Origin: Ostrinia nubilalis
Taxonomy: Eukaryota; Arthropoda; Insecta; Lepidoptera; Crambidae
DNA length: 64,000 nucleotides
Direction of reading: 5' to 3'
NCBI RefSeq assembly: GCF_963855985.1
Contig: NC_087110.1
Span: forward strand, 2,347,001 to 2,411,000
How positions within the stretch are numbered: position 1 is the first letter of the stretch; the number at the start of each line of letters is the position of its first letter. Below are positions 55,657 to 64,000 of this stretch, piece by piece. Both the position numbers and the translations under genes were made by a program. Below the pieces are notes generated by a model. That model did no database searches and was not told the DNA's origin. It saw only the letters and a program-made list of their open reading frames with translations.

Positions 55657-55770
55657 CGCGCATGCCGTCTGGGGAGTGTAGGCCAAATCCTGCATTTGCC
55701 TTTGGTGAAATAGAGGGTCGTCCTGCTGCAGTGGAGACTATATGACCTGATGATAATGATGATTGATGGT
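55657..55770 (+). mobile_element. LINE 3' end, second (ATG)-tailed family (copy 2)
   Basis: 'GCATGCCGTCTGGGGAGTGT', 'AATAGAGGGTCGTCCTGCTG', 'CAGTGGAGACTATATGACCT' then 'GATGATAATGATGATTG'. It is the longest of the three copies and directly adjoins the foldback element. Confidence 0.65.
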
Positions 55771-56056
55771 TTTTGATAACAGAGTGCATGTACGCGAATC
55801 ATGCTAACCGAGAAGATGGCTGTTCACACGTTTTTGGGCTCTTTTAAATTAAGCGTTTTGAGCCGGACGTTAGTCGTTCGAATGCAGGACAGCATATATG
55901 GAAAATTATGTGACACTGCGTAGGAATAGAAATGACAAATAACCAAAACAGTTAGGTAACCAATAACCATCTTACTTTAACTATAACAATCGTCAAAAAT
56001 CAATACTCAATAACTTTATTGCATTTCGCAGTGTAGGTCTGGCAAATTCCATACAA
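55771..56056. other. Spacer, nothing recognised
   Basis: AT-rich; no gene or repeat. Confidence 0.4.
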
Positions 56057-56600
56057 CCTCGGCCTCATATGGAATACTGTTCTCATCTTTGGGCAGGTGC
56101 GCCCCAGTACCAGCTTCTCCCTCTGGACCGCATTGAACGGAGAGCAGCTCGAATCGTTGACTGCCAGGACATTTCGGATCGGCTTGACCCCTTGGCGCTG
56201 CGTAGAGATGTATCCTCACTGTGCATATTCTATCGCATGTATCACGGGGAGTGCTCCGAAGAATTATCCGGACTTATTCCTGCCGCCACTTTTCGCCACC
56301 GATCTACCCGACAGCACTTCCACCCCCATCACTTAGATGGTTGGCAGTCCACAACAGTACGTTTCTCTAGAAACTTTCTGCCCCGTACAACCAAACTGTG
56401 GAATGGACTGTCGTCTGCGGTGTTTCCGGACGGATACGACCTGCAAGCTTTCAAGAGGAGAGCGTATCTTTACCTTAAAGGCCGGCAACGCACCTGTAAC
56501 GCCCCTGGGTCTGCGGGTGTCTATGGGCGACGGTAATCACTTACCATCAGGTGATCCGTTTGCTCGTTTGCCTCCTATCACATAAAAAAAAAAAAAAAAA
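56057..56600 (+). pseudogene. 5'-truncated Jockey/CR1-type LINE, C-terminal ORF end plus tail
   Basis: The open frame 56069-56536 (155 codons to a TAA) is the C-terminal end of a LINE reverse-transcriptase ORF. It shows MEYCSHLWAGAPQYQLLPL, RIERRAARIV, LALRRDVSSLCIFYRMYHG, HPHHLDGW, RFSRNFLPRTTKLWNGL and FKRRAYLYLKGRQR. These motifs follow the RT domain in lepidopteran Jockey/CR1-like elements. The RT and endonuclease parts are missing (5' truncation). The 3' UTR ends 'GGTGATCCGTTTGCTCG', 'CCTCCTATCACAT' and poly-A (56584-56599). ATACAA flanks both ends (56051-56056 and 56601-56606), a tentative short duplication. The remaining frame is intact, so the insertion is fairly young, but it has no start and no catalytic domain. 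Confidence 0.85.
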
Positions 56601-56606
56601 ATACAA

Positions 56607-57370
56607 AAAACACCGGTTTTTGGGTTGTAAGCACTCTGTGATGTTTGCGCATTACTTTTAGTATCTGCCGTATTGAATTTGAAATCGTCCTTAATATAAC
56701 TAACGCTCATATCGTCATGTTAAGCATTACTATTATCTGTTTAATTGATTAATTAATCGCTTACTTCACGGTCTGAATGCTTTTGCACTGTTGCCGGCAC
56801 ATCAGCCTTTACATTGTTGTTGCAAAATAAATCCTATCCCAACTACATACGATTCAAGTGTTCAGCTTGATGTCGTCGACCTTACAAGTACTAATTAATT
56901 GTTACAGCGATTGTTACTTTAATGCCATTGTATTGCTTTTAGCTATTATAACGTGATACATATTTTTAAATTGTTCTACTTTTGCTAGCATCAGTTTCGG
57001 ATGATTGCTTTCATATTTTTTTAGCGTGAAACTGTACTTATATTTCTAATCATGAAACTAAATGTCTAGAGGAAGTAAGATATGTAATAAACAAATGAAT
57101 ATATTTAATTTCATGTTAATTAATCTAATTGTTTTGATTGTTTCAGGTAATTATTATTAACTGACTCTTCATTACGTTCAAAAAGATTTTGCAGATCCGG
57201 TAATACAATACTTATTTAGTAAAGTAATGTTATTGAGGTATGGAATAGTTACTATATTATTAAGTTTATTAAGGCTTCTTTAGAAACGAAAGTAGTCAAA
57301 AAACCTTTCCAGTACAGTCAGTATCAGATAGATCGTAACAATGAAAGTGATTAAAAAGTTGATAACAGAA
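56607..57370. other. AT-rich spacer
   Basis: Holds one degraded M1 MITE copy (listed separately). No gene is supported. Confidence 0.4.
56792..56886 (+). mobile_element. MITE family M1 (copy F, degraded)
   Basis: The left end 'CCGGCACATCAGC', core 'GTTGTTGCAAAATAAAT' and right end 'TTCAGCTTGATGTCGTCGAC' follow the M1 layout but with more divergence than the other copies. Confidence 0.45.
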
Positions 57371-57700
57371 TATTTTTTTATCTACAACGAGGAAGCTCTT
57401 GGCCTGTATCTCACCTGATGGTAAGTGACGATCAGGCCGAAGGTGGAAGCGAGCTTCACCCGGAATCCTCAACCACGAAGGAACTGGCTATCTTACCTCT
57501 AACTGCCGGAACACAACAATGCTGTTAACATTGTTGTTATGGCGACAGATTTAGGTAAGATGGTGGTAGCTAGCCAGGCGGACTTAGAACAAGCCCTACC
57601 ACCAACCAAACCGAACAGAAAAATCTGCCCCCACTGGGAATCGAACCCGGGACCTCTGCGTCTGAAACAGGTGTCCTTACCACTAGACCACAGAGGCGGT
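57371..57700 (-). mobile_element. tRNA-derived SINE, family S1, near full length
   Basis: Minus-strand SINE of about 325 bp. The tRNA-like head (57626-57699) has a canonical A box TGGTCTAGTGG (complement at 57680-57690) and B box GGTTCGATTCC (complement at 57637-57647), with an anticodon-loop-like TTTCAGA. The body runs through 'AGATTTTTCTGTTCGG' and 'GCCGGCAGT.AGAGGTAAG'-like text. It ends in a LINE-like tail containing TCACTTACCATCAGGTGA (complement at 57411-57428) and 'CGAGGAAGC', followed by an A-rich end. Internal promoter elements are intact, so RNA polymerase III transcription is plausible. A 5'-truncated sister is at 13453-13560. The ends carry an approximate 'AGAAT.TT' repeat that could be a diverged duplication. 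Confidence 0.85.
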
Positions 57701-58329
57701 TAAAAGAATCTTATTCCAATTGTAACAAAGACATGTTGCAAACTTTTTGGCTACTTTGGGTGTCACGAACTATTTGACGCCGACTGTACTTACTTACTAA
57801 TGCTACTTTGATATGAGTTCGAAGTATGATTCGAGTTTAATTATACCCAGACATGTCAACAAGACCATTATTGTACCATCCATCTATCCACGTTATCAAT
57901 CATCAAGGAAGCGATCGCCACATCAAGTAAATGTATGTCCATATTTTATCGGTATCATTACATATAAATATATCGATAACATCGTTAGAAGCATTGTCTA
58001 AAGTTAGTATAATTTGAATTAATGCATGCTACTGAGGGTGGAGTCGACCAAACAAGAGTTAATTAATAATAAGAACAATTAATCTCAGAATAAATCGTCA
58101 GTTTTGAAATATTTCCCGTAATGAAACTGTCAATGTGCCAGTTATACCAGGAGTTATTCTCGGATAAAAGTTTGGTCGAATCGGAGCTAAAGGTATTTTT
58201 TTCTTTTTTTTTTTGTGTTGAGCGGATATTCTAGTTCTATAAAGTCCTAATATCATTGCGACCGGTATCGAACTATTGTGATCGCCACTGTTTTCCTTAC
58301 AGTTCGCCTCCGAATCCTGCATCTATTAG
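57701..58329. other. AT-rich spacer, nothing recognised
   Basis: No supported gene or repeat. Confidence 0.45.
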
Positions 58330-58392
58330 TTCGTTCGTTCCTTTCAGCCAAATGACGTCTACTGCTGGATCTAGGCCTCCTCCAAGGTTTAC
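58330..58392 (-). mobile_element. RTE-type LINE 3' fragment, (CGAA) subfamily
   Basis: Minus-strand RTE end: 'AACCTTGGAGGAGGCCTAGA', 'CCAGCAGTAGACGTCATTTG', 'GCTGAAAGGAACGAACGAA'. The tail is at 58330-58340. Confidence 0.75.
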
Positions 58393-58407
58393 CTATTACC
58401 TATTTTC

Positions 58408-58805
58408 AACCGACTTCAAAAAAGGAGGAGGTTCTCAATTCGACCCGTATGTTTTTTTTTTTTTTTTTTTTTTTTCTATGTTTGTTACGCGATAACTCCG
58501 CCAATTATGAACCGATTTGAACAAATCTTTTTTCGGCGTATAGGTAATACCTCAAGAGTGGTCCCATTCAAATTTAATAATAAAAAAAACAACCCCCAAG
58601 GGTGGAAAATTGGGGATGAACTTTTTTATACGCAATATCTCCGCGGATTATAAACCAATTTGAACGATTATTTTTTCGTTAATAGGTATTATCAAAAGGG
58701 TGGTTTCATGCGAATTTGAAGAAAATATTTCACCCCCAAGGGTGGAAAATTGGGGATGAACTTTTTTATACGCAATATCTCCGCCGATTATGAACCAATT
58801 TTTTT
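58408..58805 (+). mobile_element. Non-autonomous element, family F1 (copy 2)
   Basis: Starts with the same AACCGACTTCAAA end and 'GGAGGAGGTTCTCAATTCGA' as 47599-48000, followed by a longer poly-T (58450-58476). The two internal ~150-base units are about 97% identical to copy 1. Its right terminus is missing: similarity stops at 'GAACCAATTT' (58800), about 95 bases before the large foldback that begins with a related ACCGACTCCAAAA end. Confidence 0.75.
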
Positions 58806-58899
58806 GGTCTCAGTGTACTGCCTACCTTCACTGGTAACATCAAGGTAATAATTAGTTAACTAAAAAGCAAGAAATAAGTAAAATTTTATAAAAAAAAAT

Positions 58900-59180
58900 A
58901 AAACCGACTCCAAAAAACCTACACTAAAACGTAGAAAAATAATTACTAATTACCTACTTATTTATTAGGACGAATTATTAATATTTATGTAGGTATACCA
59001 TGATTGATACTTTTGGAGTCGGTGCAGGCAAACTTTACATGTTTCATAATCTTGGCACCGACTCCAGAAGTATCAATCATGGTATACCTACATAAATATT
59101 AATAATTCGTCCTAATAAATAAGTAGGTAATTAGTAATTATTTTTCTACGTTTTAGTGTAGGTTTTTTGGAGTCGGTTTT
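58900..59180. mobile_element. Near-perfect foldback: 126-bp arms, one mismatch, 29-bp loop
   Basis: Left arm 58900-59025 and right arm 59055-59180 are inverted copies differing at one base. Each arm is itself bounded by a short inverted pair: it starts AAAACCGACTCCAAAA and ends TTTTGGAGTCGGTGC. The terminal motif ACCGACTYCAAAA is shared with family F1 (47599, 58408). The structure can be read as two head-to-head 126-bp MITEs or one long foldback element. Arm identity above 99% indicates recent origin or gene conversion between arms. There is no coding capacity. Confidence 0.9.
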
Positions 59181-59427
59181 GATGTTTGCTTTAATCGGAT
59201 GACAGTGATTAAAAGTGAAATGACGAATCGCTGAGTTGCGATCCTATCGAGTAATCGTTCTATCGAAATGACATGTCTATACGGATTAGACTGTTTTTCA
59301 ATAGGACGACTTGTAAACGTCAACGATATTTTGAATATTACAAAATACGCTAATTAGGACACTGGTTGCGCTGTGTCAGATTAAACCATATCAATTTCGT
59401 TCGACACTAAAGTTGTTTTTCATACAC
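59181..59427. other. Spacer, nothing recognised
   Basis: AT-rich; no gene or repeat. Confidence 0.4.
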
Positions 59428-59543
59428 GTACAGTCAACAGCACATCAACAACACATCAACCTATACATTTTTGTTGCAAAATAGCCTGTATTACAACGAA
59501 ATAAGACGCCACTGTATTTAGGTTGACGTGCTGTCGTCCGTAC
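59428..59543 (+). mobile_element. MITE family M1 (copy E)
   Basis: Left end GTACAGTCAACAGCACATCA with a second partial copy 'ACAACACATCAACC' just inside it. The core 'TTTTTGTTGCAAAATAGCCT' is in inverse orientation to copy D. The right end is 'TTGACGTGCTGTCGTCCGTAC'. Confidence 0.7.
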
Positions 59544-60712
59544 ATGCCATATGAATAGAGCACCACAGACAGTATTTCTTCATCAAAAGAACGACTATTC
59601 AATTAAAGCATTACCTCCACTGTCAATATTTACGGCGAGGAGCCTTAACAGTCACCTGTGTAAACATGTCGTTAATGCCGAAAGACAAATATTTAAGTCT
59701 ACTGACGGGATAGAGCATTAATCCGATTGTGGTATTATTAAACAGTATAACTGTTTCAGGCATTTGAAGATAATATTTTAAAGGCTTTATTCATTTATAA
59801 CGACAACCTGCTTATTGTCCTGTGTGTTACTACACTACTCGTAGCAGAAGATAGTTATAAATAACAATATATTATCGTAATTTAAAACTTACATTATTCC
59901 TACAATTCCTATATTTGGCTTGGTGTGCCATTAAGTGTTCTAAGAGAGGTTCATTTAGTAATGAAAGGTATGTATGTATGTATATTAAAGGATTTTTTAA
60001 CTCATCAGATCAAATGAATGTTTTAAAACAAGAATATGAATTAAAATTCTGAGACAAATATGCATTGAGATGCATGTGTTCTCTGGAGTGAAAAGCCTTG
60101 ACATTTTTCGAAACAGTGAACAGAACAACTGTGTCAATAATTACTCGTACGTAAGAACAGTATTCGGTACAACAATACAATTCGTTTTGATGCACCTTAG
60201 AGCGTGACTGGAATAATTGTTTAAAACATCGTTTTCACCTAACGATTGTAGTCTGAAACCACACTAAAAACTAAGGTAGAGCACGTATAAAACAGAGCTT
60301 AAACCTCGATCTAATTTCAAGCTTGTGATTGGTTGAATTTTATTGTTTAGTTAGACCAAACAGGTCTGAATATAATATATGACTGAGATTCCAAATCCAA
60401 TTTTGAGGGTGATTTCGTAACATGGACTTGAGTTTTCTTAGTTCTTACAAATTGCTAGGTAGGTACTAAACTCAATATTGTTGTTTCATCATCTAGCTAG
60501 ACACTTAACTAAGCCATTTCTTAATATCAGCACTCAAGCCTTTTTTTATCATGCAACCAAAAATATTCGCGAGTGACATTATGTAGAAGCGAAATCTCAA
60601 AATCGTGCCTCTATTTAAAAGCTTATTACAGCAATCGTGTCGCAATCGTATCGTCGGATCTGAAGAACAATTTTCTTGTAATGTTTGCCGCGGGGCATGT
60701 CGCTGAATATTC
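59544..60712. other. AT-rich spacer, nothing recognised
   Basis: No supported gene. The frame 60573-60812 enters the tandem array that follows. Confidence 0.4.
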
Positions 60713-61285
60713 AAGAATCGGCCGCTTTGTCGCTTGTTACCAAGTTACCAACCCCGTTGGTCCTTGTGACGCAAAACAGGTGGTTTATTGTCGGTCATGC
60801 ATGTTTAAATAAGGTGTGTTTTTGACCACGTGTGAAAAAAAGGCTTTAAACCCGGCTGGGTTTGTTTGCGAAGTCCTTTTTCCACGTGACCGCATAATAT
60901 GCCATTCATCTACCTATTGCTTAAGAATCGACCGCTTTGTCGTTTGTTACCATGTTACTTACCCCGTTGGTCCTTGTGACGCAGAACAGGTGGCTTATTC
61001 GGTCATGTTTAAACGTGGCGTGTTTTGGCCACGTGTGAAAAAAAGGCCTTAAACCCGTCTGGGTTTGTTTGTAAATCCTTTTTTCCATGAGGGATTGTCA
61101 TTAACAACCTATTGCCCAAGAATCGGTCGCTTGTTACCATGTTTCTTACCCCGTTGGTCCTTGTGACGCAGAACAGGTGGCTTATTCGGTCATGTTTGGC
61201 GTGTTTTGGCCACGTGTGAAAAAAAGGCCCTAAACCCGTCTGGGTTTGTTTGCAAATCCTTTTCCACGTGTCCCGCCGCGTGCCA
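60713..61285 (+). repeat. Tandem array, 3 units of ~170-210 bp, with recurring CACGTG
   Basis: Units begin at AAGAATCG (60713, 60923, 61118). Each contains 'CGCTTGTTACCATGTT', 'ACCCCGTTGGTCCTTGTGAC', 'GCAGAACAGGTGG.TTATTCG', 'CCACGTGTGAAAAAAAGGC' and the near-palindrome AAACCCGTCTGGGTTT. CACGTG occurs five times (60827, 60883, 61030, 61211, 61265). Open frames on both strands across the array (60816-61052; 61009-61299 minus) follow from the repeat and show no domain. Confidence 0.88.
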
Positions 61286-61371
61286 TAGTTATTCAACAAA
61301 CTTTTAAAGAAGAGAGCAGTCGAAATTTTAATTATTAAATTGTGTTCTCATAAAAGTAACAGGACAGCGCT
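61286..61371. other. Spacer, nothing recognised
   Basis: AT-rich; no gene or repeat. Confidence 0.4.
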
Positions 61372-61471
61372 ATATGCAGGCCGCTACCAACTGGTCAGTC
61401 TGGAATCTTTGGGGGCGGCTTATGTACAGCAGTGGACGTCCTATAGCTGAAATGTTGACGATGATGATGAA
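61372..61471 (+). mobile_element. RTE-type LINE 3' fragment with (ATG)n tail
   Basis: 'ATGCAGGCCGCTACCAACTG', 'GGGGGCGGCTTATGTACAGC', 'AGTGGACGTCCTATAGCTGA' then 'AATGTTGACGATGATGATGA'. Diverged relative of the copies at 10664 and 15023. Confidence 0.75.
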
Positions 61472-62335
61472 TCATGCAAGCTTTACAATTTTCACCCAAC
61501 ACTGACTTTGGCGTTGTGGGCACTTTCAACTCTCTGTACACAAGTTCATCGCCACCAACAAAAGAAGAAGAACTCTCTGTACGTCCTGAGTAATTCCTGA
61601 CATTTATTTTTCTTGCAAATTCCAGTACAGAAGCTCTTTATTGGCCTACTTTTCGCTCTTCTGCCTTCCACCTAGTCTGTAACTGTACTGTAACAACAGT
61701 ATACCTACTGTAGGTACTTAATACCAGATCCCTGCCTGATGAAATGGAAATACATACCCTAATTTAAAGGTTACGTAAGTGTTTATGTCGATGTTATTGT
61801 CGTTTTTAGACATATAAATGAAACTGTTTACGTCTGTACAATTCCAGTCAAAAGCTATGAGTACATTTGTACAGCTGTTTGAACTAACATTGAAACGACT
61901 CCCAATAGTGGAAAATTATTTACAAAACTGAAACATAATTTTAGAAGAACCTGCCTAGAAAAATAAAGGTTGATGTATAGACTGCAACACAGAATATACA
62001 TTCTCTATGCAAAATGGTCCTTTTTACCTCAAAATAAGACTTTAAACTTGAATGCCTTTTGCCTGTACACCTGATACCGGAATTACTTTTTTAAAATGTA
62101 ACCCAAAGAAATTCCAACGTCGCAAACTCAAATGTGCACCGATTTCTTTCCAGAATAGTTGGAAGGTGACCGTAGAGGTTCCACTCCGTGATGCTATGTC
62201 TGCGTCTTTCTCTTTCCTTTACAAAAGCATTTAGGGCTGTGCGAGTGAGATACAAATATAAAAATCCTCTGCGTTGTGGGACATCTGTTACCGTAATAGG
62301 ATTTTTAAGGTATTCCAGACAGGATTCTCGTATTT
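61472..62335. other. Spacer, nothing certain
   Basis: A short 'AAAAGAAGAAGAAC' at 61560-61573 resembles the tail of the 50.1-kb LINE but nothing upstream matches. No gene is supported. Confidence 0.4.
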
Positions 62336-62343
62336 GTCGCGAG

Positions 62344-62607
62344 TAGGGTTGCCATTCGTCTGGATTTACCTGGCTTTGTCCTAGTTTATAAGGCGTCCGG
62401 GGATAGATAGATAGATGATATTTATATGCATCAGCATAATGACCGGGTGAGGTTTCATTTACTTAAGAAAATCTTCAGAAAATTTTAAGCCGATGAAGGG
62501 CGTCGCGACTAACTAAAAAAAACCTGTTCACGTCATATTTTAGGCTCCAAAATTCGGGGTTTTTACTCGTCTTATACTGGTACCAAATGTTAGAGATGAC
62601 AACCCTA
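62344..62607 (+). mobile_element. Small hAT-like MITE, 264 bp, with diverged 8-bp TSD
   Basis: The ends TAGGGTTGCCATTCGTC and (complement) TAGGGTTGTCATCTC form an inverted repeat. Flanks GTCGCGAG (62336-62343) and ATCGCAAG (62608-62615) agree at 6 of 8 positions, as expected for an aged 8-bp duplication. 'GATAGATAGATAGATGATAT' lies inside (62402-62420). There is no transposase frame. Confidence 0.72.
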
Positions 62608-62615
62608 ATCGCAAG

Positions 62616-62857
62616 GAATCCTCAAAGGATTTGTCTGATGCTGCAGCGTTCTAGCGAGTTTGAATTTATGCCATTAGTTTGGTCGTCGTTTGCTTCTAAC
62701 AAACATTTTAGACAGAATTTTATTCTAGGACTATCCTTCCTTAGTAATTCATAGACTACTCCTCTTTGGAAATCTTTCTGGAATTTTATGGACTCTCAAA
62801 AGATTTTAACATTTTTGTTTTTAGGCTTCATTGTTCTCCAATTTTACTCAAAAGTAA
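62616..62857. other. Spacer, nothing recognised
   Basis: AT-rich; no gene or repeat. Confidence 0.4.
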
Positions 62858-62910
62858 AGAGGGTAGTGCCCCTGCAGTGGAGACTGAATGACGTAATGAT
62901 GATGATGAAC
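62858..62910 (+). mobile_element. LINE 3' end, second (ATG)-tailed family (copy 3)
   Basis: 'AGAGGGTAGTGCCCCTGCAG', 'TGGAGACTGAATGACGTAAT', then (GATGAT)n. Matches 46150-46216 and 55703-55770. Confidence 0.65.
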
Positions 62911-64000
62911 AAAAAATATGGTTTTATTTGTTGTTTCTAGGCTTGCATTTAAAGAATTCTTATGTTAATTAGTCTAATTATTGCTTTCCTTTTAAGCTCT
63001 ACGATATGATACACAACCTTTCGTTCATTTCGTCTGATTTTGAATTTTTGGATCCATATGAATGTTGCATAAACCAGAACCATAAATCATTTTAACTACC
63101 CACAGTTCAAGACAAAAAATAATTATTACCTTTATATCCTCCCAAGAACAAAAACGTGTTCATGGTATTAGGTCACAACCATTGTCCGATTCAAGCCTTT
63201 TAAGAAATCGCCCATTGTCTTATGTGGTCCACTTTCTCCTCTCTATGGTGGCCATGGGCCCTCCCACATCCTTGCAGTTCGGTAATGAACGGTGGGTTTT
63301 GTTTCGTCATGAATGATTGTGTTGTATGGGATATTGTTTTTGTTATTAATTATAATTATGTTCCGTCGTAGGTGTAACATAAAAAAATCCAATAACCAAT
63401 CTGTACAGTTTAACTTTCCCCCGGGACAAAATTGATCTTCATTGGTTGGGTTTTTGTGGCGGTCAAGCTGTAGATCCTGGCTACACAGGAGTTGCAGTGG
63501 TGGGAACGAGAGGTGGGAATAGTCCCTGTTAAAAACGATGGTGGACTGTATTATAGAGAGGCCTGCCGGTGGTGATTGTGGTATGCCACTAGAATCAAGG
63601 AAACTCCAAAAAAGGGCCAAAACAGTAGGTATATTGCAGCTTTGCAGCTCAAAAACATTAACACGAGAGAGTACAAAGACCAACTTCAAAAATAAAAAAA
63701 ACAATATTAAAAAAAAGTAAAAAACCATAAACAATTATCAAAAAGGATTGCTGGCCAAACTGCCAGCAACAGTCCCGTTAACCAATCTGTATCTATTATA
63801 TCAAACTGTCACAGGTCTTCATCACGCATTCCGTGACTAAATTGCTGAGCATTATTACAATTAGTTTTTAGATTGACCTCATTTGAGAAATTGCCTTTAG
63901 GAACTTTCATCCAGGACATGCCAAATTAGGTAAATCTTCTTCGTATATGTCAAACCAACTTTTACCTAATTAATTTGGTTAAGTGATCAAGCGAGACTTA
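62911..64000. other. Spacer; contains R2 repeat and an unsupported 163-codon frame
   Basis: The minus-strand frame 63243-63734 is the longest outside the LINEs. Its N-terminal part is a low-complexity hydrophobic run read from poly-A-rich DNA, and its middle overlaps the R2 repeat (63405-63470). I regard it as non-genic. Confidence 0.4.
63405..63470 (-). repeat. Interspersed repeat R2 (copy 3)
   Basis: Minus-strand text 'CTTGACCGCCACAAAAACCC', 'AACCAATGAAGATCAATTTT', 'GTCCCGGGGGAAAGTTAAAC' matches the copies at 17918 and 24615. Confidence 0.6.

Noticed and set aside
57626..57699. Functional tRNA gene (minus strand).
   Set aside because: A and B boxes are good, but the acceptor ends do not pair well and the sequence continues into a repeat body shared with 13453-13560. 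It is a SINE head.
60573..61299. Frames on both strands across the tandem array as repetitive proteins.
   Set aside because: They exist because the repeat unit lacks stops in some frames. There is no periodic protein motif of known type, and units differ in length by amounts not divisible by three.
61556..61575. Another copy of the 50.1-kb LINE (AAAAGAAGAAGAA).
   Set aside because: Only the simple-repeat tail matches; nothing of the 3' UTR or ORF is present.
63243..63734. 163-codon minus-strand frame as a possible membrane protein.
   Set aside because: The hydrophobic N-terminus is the reading of a poly-A-rich tract and the middle overlaps interspersed repeat R2.
1..64000. CRISPR array, prophage, operon or other prokaryotic system.
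   Set aside because: Repeats are either tandem without unique spacers or dispersed transposons. No bacterial-type genes, ribosome-binding sites or operon spacing were seen; all evidence points to insect nuclear DNA.

Overview
This window looks like non-genic DNA from a lepidopteran insect (moth or butterfly). It is AT-rich and carries no recognisable, intron-compatible host gene. It is crowded with repeat families I recognise from memory as typical of Lepidoptera: 3' ends of RTE-type LINEs with (ATG)n or (CGAA)n tails, a Jockey/CR1-type LINE tail, tRNA-derived SINEs, and many non-autonomous DNA transposons. No database search was possible, so family and taxon assignments rest on recognition plus structure visible in the sequence (target-site duplications, terminal inverted repeats, tails, reading frames).

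The only long intact reading frame is a non-LTR retrotransposon at 50103-53190. It encodes one 987-residue protein with an apurinic-like endonuclease, a reverse transcriptase (YADD) and a C-terminal Cys/His knuckle. It ends in a GAA-repeat tail and is bracketed by a perfect 11-bp target-site duplication. Four 5'-truncated relatives lie at 2360, 7120, 23813 and 31561. A degraded Jockey/CR1-like LINE end (56057-56600) shares an 18-base tail core with a nearby tRNA-derived SINE (57371-57700), as expected of a LINE-SINE pair.

DNA transposon remnants dominate the rest. Three hAT-like elements have 8-bp duplications (29725-30594, 33486-33651, 62344-62607), one of them diverged. There is a PIF/Harbinger-like MITE with TTA duplication (47212-47386). 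Long foldback elements lie at 54978-55656 (about 175-bp arms), 58900-59180 (126-bp arms, one mismatch), 48121-48302, 25055-25199, 22438-22551 and 9277-9997. A small TA-flanked MITE family is present in at least six copies. Local tandem arrays occur at 38480-39125 (about 205-212 bp period), 60713-61285 (about 195-210 bp period, rich in CACGTG), 34937-35240 and 21725-21955.

At 36732-37330 (minus) there is a broken, internally deleted copy of an arthropod multi-copy protein family of unknown function. Nothing suggests a bacterial operon, CRISPR array, prophage or organised multi-gene system. Between the repeats the sequence is low-complexity AT-rich DNA in which I see no supported gene; it could be intergenic or lie inside large introns.
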